From positions 167,876 through 231,875 of the forward strand of contig QKYT01000126.1 of the NCBI GenBank assembly GCA_003550305.1: a DNA stretch of 64,000 nucleotides, in the 5' to 3' direction. The notes under the pieces are model-generated. The model was not told where the DNA came from, did no database searches, and saw only the letters and a list, made by a program, of their open reading frames with translations. Positions 1 through 10,900 of the stretch are shown here, piece after piece. Position 1 is the stretch's first letter, and each line of letters opens with the position of its first letter. The stretch comes from Glomus cerebriforme. Lineage: Eukaryota > Glomeromycota > Glomeromycetes > Glomerales > Glomeraceae. A program made the translations under genes and the position numbers.

Positions 1-384
1 CATAAATGCAGCAACATTAGCATTAATTGATGCGGGTATACCAATGAAAGACTATGTTTGTGCTTGTTCAGCTGGATGTATAAATGATGAACCTGTCTTA
101 GACTTGAATAACATTGAAGAAACTAATAATGTACCGGAATTAACTGTAGCTTTATTACCAAAAACTGATAAAATTACTCTGTTACAGGTAAGAAGAGATT
201 ACGTGCCAAACATAAAGTTTCTTAATTTAACACTAATTCATTATAGATGGAATCTCGATTGCATGTTGATAAATTTCAACCAGTTATGGAAATGGCTGCT
301 ATAGGATGTAAAGAAATCCATACTATTCTGGATAAAGCCGTTAGGGAAAATGTTAAAGACTTACTTAAAAAGGTTTCTATCTAG
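1..384 (+). CDS. RRP41: Exosome subunit Rrp41/Ski6 (EXOSC4), 3' end
   Basis: This is the C-terminal part of an RNase PH-fold subunit of the exosome core ring, which acts in 3'-5' RNA processing and decay in nucleus and cytoplasm. The frame is open from base 2. Exon to 187, GTAAGA donor at 188, acceptor TTATAG ending at 246, last exon 247-384 with TAG stop. The peptide INAATLALIDAGIPMKDYV is the conserved segment of Rrp41, followed by a PELTVALLPK motif and, across the intron, the final helix ending in VREN-VKDLLKKV. The intron is phase 0 and 59 bp. The start lies outside the window. In eukaryotes this subunit is catalytically inactive and structural. Rrp46 is the nearest alternative, but the spliced C-terminus fits Rrp41 better. 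Confidence 0.9.
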
Positions 385-635
385 GAAGGTAATTATGGAT
401 ATTTTGAATTATTGAAAGAAGAACAATTTTTTTTATTTTAAAGAGAAACTGATCGAAAAATCGAATATTTTATTTTCTGCCCTTAATGCGTTTAAATATT
501 TTCATAATTGGGCCTATTATTCTTTCTGCAGTCCATGGAGTCATCCATATACAAGCTGCAATGCGTAAAGGCATTATCGCCTTTACAAAAGAAGGGAATT
601 TTATGTTAGACATGAAGTTGACATGTTATTCTTTA

Positions 636-1070
636 TTATAATCTAAATACCTTGATAACAGCATAACTTGTAGCAGCATTTAATGCAACTCTACTACCAT
701 TCTCAAAAGGTGGATAGCCATAATAAGTTACTACTTTATTAATAAATTTATTTCCTTCATCGAGTACTTGTTGAGGAAAAGGAATTTGTATATCTGTAGT
801 AGAAAGAAAAACGTAAACTAATGGTATAGGAACTATAGCAGTTAATTCATGTAAAATTGCAAATGAAACAATATATGACCCAGGTTTTGAACGAAAGTGT
901 GCTGCATGTTTACGCCAGCCTTTTAAAGTTTCCGTTTGGCTGGTGGAAGAAAATGAGGAAGCTGTTAATTTACGACATGATAAAAAAGAATTATGGTATA
1001 ATTGAATTATATGAAATGATTTATGTAAATTAAAATTTTTCGTATGAACCAAATTTAAAAAGAACGTCAT
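636..1070 (-). CDS. Small mitochondrial-type protein of unknown function
   Basis: An intronless frame runs on the minus strand to a TAA at 636-638. It is open from an ATG at 1145, but the ATG at 1070 (MTFFLNLVHTK) gives a better start: the following 40 residues are rich in Lys/Arg, Ser, Phe and His and free of acidic residues, like a mitochondrial presequence. The mature part has a WRKHAAHFRSKPGSY segment and then a hydrophobic stretch with LHELTAIVPIPLVYVFL, which looks like one membrane segment. A GYPPFENGSRVALNAATSYA-type tail with a second weak hydrophobic helix follows. The LHELTAI motif recalls a small family of fungal mitochondrial membrane proteins of the Mrx11 kind. That is recalled similarity, not tested. 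It is convergent with RRP41 (about 250 bp between stops). Confidence 0.55.
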   Translation of the reverse strand: MTFFLNLVHTKNFNLHKSFHIIQLYHNSFLSCRKLTASSFSSTSQTETLKGWRKHAAHFRSKPGSYIVSFAILHELTAIVPIPLVYVFLSTTDIQIPFPQQVLDEGNKFINKVVTYYGYPPFENGSRVALNAATSYAVIKVFRL

Positions 1071-1145
1071 TTTGAAGACCAACGAAAAATTATCAAAATT
1101 GTTTAAGGGGTTATAACCGGGCAAAGATTTGACCAGAATTATCAT

Positions 1146-2071
1146 TAATTTTGGCCGGAATTAAAATGTGTTCAAAAAATCCCTAAAAATCGATCAACTT
1201 TAAATCAATTGTTATAAAAAAAAATGGCTAAAGTGCTTTTTGTCTTGAATATAATCATTTTTTTTTCATTATACAATTTTCCGATCCTTAAATTATTCTG
1301 CCTCACTTCCTTAAATATATTTTATAACAAAATTTAATATAGTATTTATTCCAGTTTGCAAATACAGCTACGAACTTTCAGAATTCTTTATAATCATATC
1401 CAATGCACAACAAAATTCTTATAGAATTTTGTTGTGTGGAAAGGGTGTGTAAGGAGGCAAGATATCAAGTTGGTGAAATAGGTAATGAATTTTTAGCATA
1501 TTTGATACTTAGTTTTATCTGCATTACATTCCGGCAACTAAATAATTACTTACTTTTTCCATTAAACAAAATATATACATTTTCAGTCTAGTAGCAAAAA
1601 TTTCATATACTGTATTAATTATAAAACAGGATGCTAATAATGTATAATAATTATAAGGATACCTTATTTTGAAAAATGATTTTTAATAGTAAATTGTGTT
1701 GAATTGTTGAATTTAATGGCTAGTAATTAATTATTTAATTTCCTTAGTTTTATTTGTTTACTTTAGTTCCTTCATATACATTATTTAATTACCTCATATA
1801 TCATTAACTTTTATTTGATCCTTCATATACATTGTTTAATTACCTCATATATCATTAATTAACTTTTATTTGATCCTTCATATACATTATTTAATTACTT
1901 CATATACTATTAATTAATAATCGTACCACAAACACACCATTTTCTTAAATTCTCTTAATAAAAAAAATTTTATTTTTCTCATCTTGATAAGTTATCTTTC
2001 AATACTATGCATTATGATGAAATTTGCATAAATTAAATTACAATTTAATTATCACCAAGAATCTTTATTAA
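1146..2071. other. Intergenic, AT-rich, with short tandem repeat
   Basis: This stretch lies between two minus-strand genes. Apart from the tandem repeat at 1769-1915 I see no coding signal. The open frame at 1403-1591 (+) has no recognisable motif or codon pattern and is treated as chance. Confidence 0.6.
1769..1915. repeat. Tandem repeat, three units of 51-55 bp
   Basis: Three head-to-tail copies start at 1769, 1820 and 1875. Each begins CCTTCATATACATT and runs through TTTAATTACCTCATATATCAT to a TTTTATTTGAT end. Unit 2 has gained four bases (TTAA duplicated); unit 3 is truncated. It lies about 150 bp downstream of the PPIL4-type gene stop. Confidence 0.85.
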
Positions 2072-3544
2072 TTATCTTCTATCTCTTCTTCTTTCTCGAG
2101 AACGTGATCTTGACCTAGATCGGTAACGGCCACGGTTCCTTTCCCTATCTCTTCTATCATACTTATCATAATCTCTATCTGACCTTCTCAAAGATGGTGG
2201 GCTTGCAGATCGAGATCTCCTTCTTGAATGATCTTCTCTACCATTAGAATAACTATTTCGTCCTCTTCCACCTTTATCATCCCTAACCCTTTCCCTATTT
2301 CGTTCTCTTTCTCTTTCTCGATCACGATCACGATCACGATCACGATCCCTTTCCTTTTCCCGATAAGAAAATGAGGAATGTTTATCTTCTTTTCCAATTT
2401 TTTGTTTTTCGTTGTTATAATTGTCTGTATGATCAAATACAAGGTCATATTTATCAACAGGTTCATCGTCTCCAGCTCGATATTTTGTACGTTTCTCTAA
2501 ACTTGTGGATCCTCCATAACCTTCACCACCATGTTTTTTCATTTTTGAACTTAACCAATCTTTATGAAGTTTTGAAACAGATTGAGAGAAATCTACCTTG
2601 ATTCTTCTATCATCAATTAAGACATTGTTCATTTTAAAATATGCGGTTTCACAATCTTCCTTATTCTCAAATTCGATAAAAGCATAACCTAAAGAATCTC
2701 CAGTTTTTTTATCACGAATAATTTCACAACTACTAATAGTACCAAATCTTGAAAAAATTAATTCTAAATCTTCATCTCTTGTTACCTGATTTAATTTACA
2801 TACAAAGAGAACATTTTCAGGTGGTTTTACCTCAGCAAAAGGTAAATCGCCAATCATTTCTAATGTTAATGCTTGTGCTTGCGCTTCTCTTTGTCTTTTT
2901 ATTTTTTCCATTTCTTCAGGTGGTAATTCAGGTTCAATACTTTCATCTTCTCCTATCCTTACAGTATCTAACATTTCTTTTGTTGGTGAAGGGCTTTTAT
3001 CAGGTATTTCAAGACCTTCGAGATCATCAAATGGATCGTCGAGTACAGAAGTATGCTTAATCCTAATGTCTTTATATGGTCTTCCGTCTTCATCACAATA
3101 TGCATTATTAATTTTTTCTAAAGTATCGAATCCTTCTGCTACTTCTCCAAACACTGTATATTTACCATCTAAATAATCTAAATTTTCTCCTGTTGTAATA
3201 AAAAATTGCGATCCACTAACTCCTCCTTTACCCTCTGCTCCATCGCTTGCTACTGCCATCGAAACTGTACCTATTTTTTTATGTTTTAATTTTGATCTTA
3301 TTTCTGCAGGAAAATATTTTTCTGACTGTCCATTTAAGATACCAAATATTGATTCTCCTCCTTTACCAGTTGCCGTTGGATCTCCTGTTTGTACCATAAA
3401 ATCTTTTTGAACATTATGAAAACAACAGAAATTATAATATTTAATTTTACACAACTTTAGAAAGTTTAAACAAGTTTTTGGACATAGTTTTGTGTGAAGA
3501 TCTATAACTATATCACCAACCGAAGTTTCAATATAAACGCTCAC
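2072..3544 (-). CDS. PPIL4: PPIL4-type cyclophilin with RRM and RS/RD tail
   Basis: A single 490-residue frame encodes a nuclear, spliceosome-associated peptidyl-prolyl isomerase of the PPIL4 / S. pombe Cyp6 / plant CYP59 class. Residues 1-165 form the cyclophilin domain ([34 protein letters not shown]). Residues 170-240 are the family linker ([31 protein letters not shown]). Residues 245-322 are an RRM with RNP2 LFVCKL and RNP1 LGYAFIEF. The C-terminus is rich in Lys, Asp, Arg and Ser with an RD repeat and a final RSRSRSRSR tract. Relative to cyclophilin A, the active-site Arg55 is Asn44, Trp121 is Tyr124 and His126 is Tyr129, while Gln111 and Phe113 are kept. As recalled, human PPIL4 also has Asn at the Arg position, so low or specialised isomerase activity is likely. 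It is head-to-head with RPS14. Confidence 0.95.
   Translation of the reverse strand: MSVYIETSVGDIVIDLHTKLCPKTCLNFLKLCKIKYYNFCCFHNVQKDFMVQTGDPTATGKGGESIFGILNGQSEKYFPAEIRSKLKHKKIGTVSMAVASDGAEGKGGVSGSQFFITTGENLDYLDGKYTVFGEVAEGFDTLEKINNAYCDEDGRPYKDIRIKHTSVLDDPFDDLEGLEIPDKSPSPTKEMLDTVRIGEDESIEPELPPEEMEKIKRQREAQAQALTLEMIGDLPFAEVKPPENVLFVCKLNQVTRDEDLELIFSRFGTISSCEIIRDKKTGDSLGYAFIEFENKEDCETAYFKMNNVLIDDRRIKVDFSQSVSKLHKDWLSSKMKKHGGEGYGGSTSLEKRTKYRAGDDEPVDKYDLVFDHTDNYNNEKQKIGKEDKHSSFSYREKERDRDRDRDRDRERERERNRERVRDDKGGRGRNSYSNGREDHSRRRSRSASPPSLRRSDRDYDKYDRRDRERNRGRYRSRSRSRSRERRRDRR
2318..2352 (-). repeat. Coding GATCAC repeat (Arg-Asp run)
   Basis: The plus strand shows GATCAC repeated in tandem. On the minus strand this encodes the [11 protein letters not shown] run in the C-terminal tail of the PPIL4-type protein. 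It is followed by an Arg-Glu run read from related TCTTTC units. Such runs expand and contract easily and mark disordered splicing-factor tails. Confidence 0.85.
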
Positions 3545-3806
3545 TAAAGGGAAAATTAAATTTTATTTAGTATTAAATAATAACGAGTTGAAATCAAGAA
3601 AAAATACATACTTTTTATGAATAGATCTCTGAAAAGAATACGGGATATGAACAAATTAGATAAGTAGATCTTTAAAGGAGCCGGTCGCACAGTCCTGTTA
3701 GTGTCCTATTAGGCTATTGGCCAAATCAATCTGCAAAAAAAATTTTTTATAAAAAAAATTTTTTCCAATTTCCAAAATAAAAAGGTTCTTTTCGGGTTAA
3801 TAAGAA
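3545..3806. promoter_or_regulatory. Shared upstream region of PPIL4 and RPS14
   Basis: This 262-bp gap separates two divergent start codons, so it should hold the promoters of both genes. It contains one GC-richer patch at about 3675-3725 (GGAGCCGGTCGCACAG) within otherwise AT-rich sequence and long A/T runs at 3735-3770. No specific factor site is claimed. Confidence 0.45.
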
Positions 3807-4667
<861 letters not shown>

Positions 4668-4886
4668 ATGTGCATTAAAAAGAAAAAAGAACTTTCATAT
4701 TGTTTATTTTTATTTTAGAAGTGTAGTAATGGTTGAATTAAAAATATAAAATTATAATAAAGATTTGAGTTTGGCATTTTAAAAAAAAGGCTTTTATTCA
4801 ATGATTTAAATAAATATAAATGACTGAAAGAAAATAAATAATTAAACTAGACATTTCATTTCTATATCTAAATTGCATCTTAATTT

Positions 4887-6356
4887 TCACTCAAGTAAAG
4901 CGTTGACAGCTCTTCCGATTATGAGAGTCGAAGGAGCAATAACATGCTGTTTTTCCACCACTTCACCCAAAGTAGCAACGGTAGAGCGAATGATACGTTC
5001 ATTAGGACGATTTCCATTTTCCACAAATACAGCAGGAAGATCATTAGGATAATTATTTTTTAATAATTCTTTTGATAATTCATTAGCTTTTCCAACAGCC
5101 ATAAGCACAACAGTAGTACGCATTTCATGATATTGTGGAACTTGTGGTAATCTACCTTGAGTTCCTTGACCAGTAATAATTAAAACTTGATCAGATAAAC
5201 CCCTATGAGTAACAGGTACATTAGCAGCCATAGGAGCAGATAAAGCACTACTAATACCAGGTATAACCTGTACATTATACCCCTTTTTCTTAAAAAATGA
5301 TATTTCTTCCCCTCCCCTACCAAATAAGAATGGATCTCCGATTTTTAATCTAACAACACTTTTACCTTTTTCTAAACCTTCTAAACACCAGTTCTGGATT
5401 TCTTCTTGTGATTCATCAGATTTAGTAGATTTTTGTGTGCCAGACTTAGCTGAAGCTAAACGTATTTCACATTTTACAATAGAAAATATTTCTAAAGGAA
5501 TTAATCGATCAGATACAACTAAATCTGCATTAGATAAAGCTTTAGTTGCTTTATGAGTTAATAAAGAAGGATCCCCTGGACCCGCTCCAACTAAAATTAA
5601 TTGTCCCTTTTTCGTTTGACATTCTTTATTCAAAGATAGTGTTTCAAAGCTTGGAACTATTTGTTTCTCATAATAAGGTAATAAAGCTTCGATAACATTA
5701 TCATCCAATTTTTGTAAATTTTCAATTGACCAATCTTCACAAAATTTTGTCATCCATTTCATACGTTTACTTGAAGATTTATAATCTGAATCAATTTTAC
5801 GTATTTTTTGTCTTAGATTACCAACTTTACTAATAGCTTCACTGATACCATTTGGAAGATTTTCAGAAATATGTTTACGAACAATGTTGGCTAATTTAGG
5901 ACCTTGACCATTTGTACTAACCGCAATTTGCAAAGGACCATCTCTATACTCCGACATAAAATAAAAGTCACATAAAGGTGGTACATCAGCTACATTAATA
6001 GGAAGTTTTTTTTTTTTGCTTAATTGATAAATTTCTTTAGATTTAATTGGATCATCTATAGCTGTTAATACGATATCAACATCCCCTTCTAAATCAATTG
6101 GGTCAAATTCTCTATTAATATATTTATAAATTTGATTTTGTTTGATCCGATATTTTAACTCAGGATGTAATCCTTGTTCAGGACAAACCAATATTACATT
6201 TGCATCTGCCTCAAGAGATTTTAGTACTCTTCCGCATGCTACTTCTCCTCCCCCTACTATTAAAACATTCTTGGAATTTGCACGCCAAGCTAATAACAAG
6301 GAGCCTCCTGTTCTAACGGGTGGATATTCTTCTGTTATTCCTTCTGTCGTTGACAT
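4887..6356 (-). CDS. MET1: Fused siroheme synthase (Met8-like + Met1-like)
   Basis: One intronless 489-residue frame joins two enzymes of siroheme synthesis, the cofactor of sulfite and nitrite reductases. Residues 25-165 form a precorrin-2 dehydrogenase/ferrochelatase module: Rossmann motif VLIVGGGEVACGRV (31-44) and NVADVPPLCDFYF (121-133), with Asp124 at the catalytic Asp position of CysG/Met8. Residues 165-240 are the helical dimerisation part. Residues 252-489 are a uroporphyrinogen-III C-methyltransferase: LILVGAGPGDPSLLT, LVVSDRL, VVRLKIGDPFLFGRGGEE, VIPGISSALSAPMAANVPVTHRG and VLMAVGK. The layout matches bacterial CysG. As recalled, yeast splits the activities between Met8 and Met1, though Met1-type proteins of other fungi can be fused, so MET1 is used loosely. 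Residues 300-315 carry a Ser/Lys-rich insert. Confidence 0.93.
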   Translation of the reverse strand: MSTTEGITEEYPPVRTGGSLLLAWRANSKNVLIVGGGEVACGRVLKSLEADANVILVCPEQGLHPELKYRIKQNQIYKYINREFDPIDLEGDVDIVLTAIDDPIKSKEIYQLSKKKKLPINVADVPPLCDFYFMSEYRDGPLQIAVSTNGQGPKLANIVRKHISENLPNGISEAISKVGNLRQKIRKIDSDYKSSSKRMKWMTKFCEDWSIENLQKLDDNVIEALLPYYEKQIVPSFETLSLNKECQTKKGQLILVGAGPGDPSLLTHKATKALSNADLVVSDRLIPLEIFSIVKCEIRLASAKSGTQKSTKSDESQEEIQNWCLEGLEKGKSVVRLKIGDPFLFGRGGEEISFFKKKGYNVQVIPGISSALSAPMAANVPVTHRGLSDQVLIITGQGTQGRLPQVPQYHEMRTTVVLMAVGKANELSKELLKNNYPNDLPAVFVENGNRPNERIIRSTVATLGEVVEKQHVIAPSTLIIGRAVNALLE

Positions 6357-7180
6357 TAGTTTTAATATCTCTCGAAAAATGAAATTAGATAGATAATCAG
6401 TTTTCAGTATATGTAAACTTTTTGGCGGGAAAAATCGTAAAATTAAGGGTTACCAAAATAGGTTTAGTGGCATTTTAGACCGACAAAGTAACTTCGCGTT
6501 GAAATTTGGCACAGTAACGTACTGGCGAAACAAAAACTTATCTTTGGTTATAACAGGCTGAATGAAATGTAGGTAAGTGTGAATCGTAAGTTTATTTTCC
6601 TTTTTATGCATTCATACTATTTTTGTTTTGTTATAATTTCCATTCTTTTATCCAGACGTAATCCAATCGATATTTTTCTTGTAAACAAGGGATTTATATT
6701 AATTGGGATCCAAGCATTCCCAGATAATTACTCCTACATAAAAATATTTGGTTTATTGATCTAGTCAAAGACAATATATTCATAGGGCTATCACTGATCA
6801 ACCTGTATTTCACGCTTATTCTTGAGATCTCTTCAACATCAGAATAATGATGGGACTATGGGAGCATTACAGGAACGTTATTCATAATTTCTATCATGTC
6901 TTGTATTCGATACACTACTTAACACGACCTTTGCGCTTACAATATATGACCACTTCCGGTTTTCGCATTTTTCGGATATAAATCCGAAGATTCTTTCTAA
7001 TTGCGAGTCGATATTTGGAATTTATTGATTCTGGAGATGAAACAGTGCTAAATAATAATGGATATATGTTTTATATATTTTAATAAAGTTTTGGAATAAA
7101 TGATGATGTCAAGTTAATGTCGTCGAAAAATCACGCGCTCATACCGATCACTTTGCCAAGGATAGTTTATTTTCGATGCA
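6357..7180. other. Intergenic, no gene seen
   Basis: This is upstream of the siroheme synthase gene. The open frame at 6579-6764 (+) has no recognisable motif. I see no RNA gene or repeat that I can support. Confidence 0.5.
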
Positions 7181-8990
7181 TACATATTAAATGTACAATT
7201 AAATACTTTGTTTTTCTGATGCATTTACACACCCACGCCCACATATATGGTAAATACAAAATTAATAGAATATATGATTAAAGTAGAAATATTTCTGCAA
7301 TAAAAAACATTCAACAATTACATAGATTTATTAGACAATTATTAAATTACAAAATAAAATAAAAAACAAGCTAGTTTACAAAAAAAAATACCTTAAACAC
7401 TATTATATATATGGTTAGACGTTACTTCTTCACAAGATACGACTAAATCCAACCACCAAGATGACAAATCCTTTTAGCCTGTTAGGTCTGATTTAGTTAT
7501 TCTGATCCGTTCCCCTTTGTCCCTTTGAGATTATGTTCATATACGATCTATCCCACTATTCAATACTTCACTTATAGTTGTTCGGATTGTTTTTGTGTCC
7601 TTTTGACCAATATGTATATTGTCTTTTTAATAAAGATTCTTCATCTTCCCTTCAAGAATCTTATCTAATTGTTCCAGCTCATTCACACCAAACTTATTTT
7701 TCTGATTTCTCACCAGACCAACTAATGGGATATATTTTTAGTTCTAAGCTAATATTATTATCTCCAGTTCCTCTCAAAACGAAAATGTCCGAATAGCCAA
7801 AGCGACCTAATCCTTTTGGTTTTTGGCCATCCTACTAATGAAAGTTCTGGGACACGACGTCTTAATGGCAGAAGACTTTCGAATATATATATATATATAC
7901 AATTGCCTGTCTGGCTTATCTACCGCTAACAGAGACATCTGTATTCTGTAACCGTGTTAGTAGGAAGATTTTTAGAATTTTAATGAAGGGCATGATGCGA
8001 CAAGCTTTCAACAAGAAGGGTATCATTGACAACCTGTCTATACACTAACTTGTTCTTGTTTTGTTCTAAGATTCGGCATCTTGAGACTTACCAGTAGATG
8101 AAATACCACTGAAATACCTGTGTCAGCATCATTATTCATTTTTCTTATTCTTTTCAATCCTTCCTTTTGTTTAGTTTGAAGAATAAGTTTTTCAGTCCAT
8201 TTTTTGTTGAAGACAGATTCTAATGCTTCGCCCACCCACTTCCGACATCATTTGTATAACAATAGCGAAATATTAGACTAATATCATTCTCGAACTCTTC
8301 TGCGCTTGTGTATTTATCATTCTTTAACTTTGAATTTATAATAAATAGGTCCTCTTCAACATGTTTATAAAATGGACAAGCATAATACTTGTTCTCGAGT
8401 TCACGACAACATAAGTTAATAAATTCAATGTTCTTGTAGTTTCCTTATGAAGATTTGGTCGAAAAGCTTTAGAAAGATCTTTGGCAGGACTTTTTTGGGC
8501 AGGACGCAACAGTAGCAACAACAGGCACTAGATTCTTTTTCACATTCCTTGATAACTCCTGCGGCCCTGCCAGTACGCCACCAAATCGTTACCATTTCGT
8601 TCCGATTCACCTGTTGTGAGAATAATTACTTCCTCTTCCAGAATCAGTAGAACCTTATTAATAATAAAGTTAGGGCACCTGAATTAAGAACATCTGGAGT
8701 GGGTATCACCGTACCAATATCAAACACAGTAATTTTCCTGAAAGTCAACTAGGAATTATCCCTCCTTTGCAAAGTAAAAAACGCATTTTTCTCTCCAAGG
8801 TTGAAAAAGAGTTTTTATGCAGAAAATTTTCCGCTTCTTCCAAAAATTGACTGACCCAAGAATCGTCAAGGTCATGCCAGTTTTTCGAAAACGGTGATGA
8901 GGCAATGACTTATCGCGACAAAGATCTAAAACCATCGATATGGCTGCTTTGAGTACTTATTTAGATTATTTAGATAAGAATACGTTCGGA
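7180..8990 (-). pseudogene. Decayed coding block, copy A of a direct duplication
   Basis: This block is alignable by eye with 9290-10900 in the same orientation. Shared marker runs include the start (GATGCATTTACAC then CGCCCACATA), ACTAAATCCAAC, AACCTGTCTATA, CCATTTTTTGTTGAA and CCCTCCTTTGCAAA. Read on the minus strand, both copies give fragments of one protein: a WSGEKS..KFG(V/A)NELE segment (about 7670-7740), an SVFNKKWTEK segment (about 8180-8220) and a Cys-rich CCCYCC or Ala/Val version near 8500. Stops and frameshifts separate the pieces. I do not recognise the family. The short open frames at 8038-8235, 8336-8521 and 8425-8610 are remnants of it. Confidence 0.5.
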
Positions 8991-9289
8991 ACAGTGTTTA
9001 ACGTGTATAAGGTCTTAAATACAAATGAACGTGGTATAGTGATATACGCGACTGATTTTTATATGTCATCTCGTGGTCACCTGGCGTCATTATTTTTTTG
9101 AAATATTTGCTGATCCGACGCGTTTCTGAATTTTTATATTATTATGAATAACCCTTTGAAAAATGTTCAAAATCAAAAGAGAACTTCTGAGAGATTATTA
9201 TAATTGAGCACGTTGCGGGAGCTGTTGATTTTTATTGAATGGAAGATGAAAACCAAACAAATGGACAACAAATGCAACAAATAGATTCA

Positions 9290-10900
9290 TACACTGTTAA
9301 ATGTACACATTAAATACTTTGTTTTTCCGATGCATTTACACGCCACGCCCACATACGAAAGATTTCCAACAATAAAACTTGTGAAAAAACCTTCAACATG
9401 GATTAATTAGTCTAAAAAATAAAATTTACCATATATTAGTTAGATGTTATTACTTCAACAGTCCTCCACAAGATGCGACTAAATCCAACAACAACAATCC
9501 TTTTAGTGGACTAGGTCTATTCTGTTCATCGAACACCCCTGGCTGGAATAACCAATAGCTTGTCCCTTTGTGATTATCTTCATATATGATCCCAATACAT
9601 CACCTATAGTTTGGATTATTTTTTGTATCTTTTGATTAATATTGTCTTTTTAAATTCTTCATCTTCCTTTTCGAGAACCTGATCTAATTTTTCCAGCTCA
9701 TTCGCACCAAATTTTTTATCTGATTTTTCACCAGACCAACTAATGAGAAATATTTTAGTTCTAAGCTCTGAATAACAAAAGCGACCTAATTCTTTGACTT
9801 TTTGCCATCAATTACTAAGAAAGCTCTGGGACACTAACAAGGTCGCGGATGTCGCTGTCTTACCTATCCTTCGGGTAATTATCGAAAGTCATCTGTCGTA
9901 AAAAGGTTTTAGAACTTTAATAAAGGGAACGATATTACCTGCAACAAGGTTGTCATATGCCGAAGCAACAAGAAGAGCATCATTAACAACCTGTCTATAT
10001 ATCTAACTTATTCTTGTTTTATTCTTAGACTCGTTCCTGAGTTCTTATTGAGCATAAGTTAATAACGTAAACGCAAAAAAGATGATATTTAAACATGAAC
10101 TATTTGTGTTAGTTTCATTATCTCTTGCTCTTTTCGTTCTCCCTTTGAGGAATGGATTTTTTCAGTCCATTTTTTGTTGAAAACAAACTTTCACTTCTGA
10201 CATCAGCATATGTATAATAATTATGAAATATTAGACAATTTTCTTTCTCAAACTCTTTTGTTCTTGTGTATTAATCACTCTCTAACTTTGAATTTATAAT
10301 AGATAGATCCATACATCAACATGTTTATAGAATTTCGAGAAGCTCTGGAAAGATCTTTTTGATTGACTTTTTTGGGGATGCAACAATAGCAACAGCAGGC
10401 ACTAGATTCTCTTTTTCATGTTCTTTGATCACCCCCTGCCAGTATGTTTGCAAATCTTTTTTACATTGTAAACGTTTACTTGTTGTTAAGAAAGAAGATT
10501 GTTAACAGTGCAAAAAAAAGCGTAGTATGATGTTATTACCCAATTTTTATATATTTCTTGTAAAAAAAAAAAGTGCAATGCTATAAAATATCATAGCACA
10601 CTTTTTTTATACCAACATTTTTATTTAGTAGTAAAAGAAGATACATAGCCGGTTCCTCCTTCAAAACAGCAGACTTTACCAACAACAAAGTTAATTGAAA
10701 ACTTGGAGTGGATACCAAGTGAACAAATCCAGTAATTGTACTAATTCTCCAGTAATTTTTCTGAAAACAAACTAGTTACCCTCCTTTGCAAAATAATAAA
10801 ATACACACTTTTTTCTTTAAAGCCAAAAAAAAGTTTTTATATCCATTTAGGTAATGTGAGTTTTTGAAAATGGTAATAAGGCAATGATATTATTGTAACA
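9290..10900 (-). pseudogene. Decayed coding block, copy B of a direct duplication
   Basis: This is the second copy of the block at 7180-8990, offset by about 2.1 kb at the left end and about 1.95 kb at the right, so indels have accumulated. On the minus strand it reads SWSGEKSDKKFGANELEKLD near 9650-9740, a charged helical segment more intact than in copy A, and an IKEHEKENLVPAVAI segment near 10390-10430. Stops interrupt all frames. The family is unknown to me. Confidence 0.5.
10562..10608. repeat. Imperfect hairpin in decayed copy B
   Basis: The left arm AAAAAAAGTGCAATGCTAT and the right arm ATAGCACACTTTTTTT pair across a short AAAATATC loop with a two-base bulge. There is no counterpart in copy A, so it is probably a small later insertion or foldback. 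Confidence 0.6.

Noticed and set aside
1769..1915. CRISPR-like array
   Set aside because: The units are contiguous tandem repeats without spacers, in a eukaryotic genome.
2188..2466. Overlapping frames inside the PPIL4 gene (2188-2466 minus, 2371-2601 plus, 2749-3060 plus)
   Set aside because: They are shadows of the 490-residue frame, kept open by its repetitive codons.
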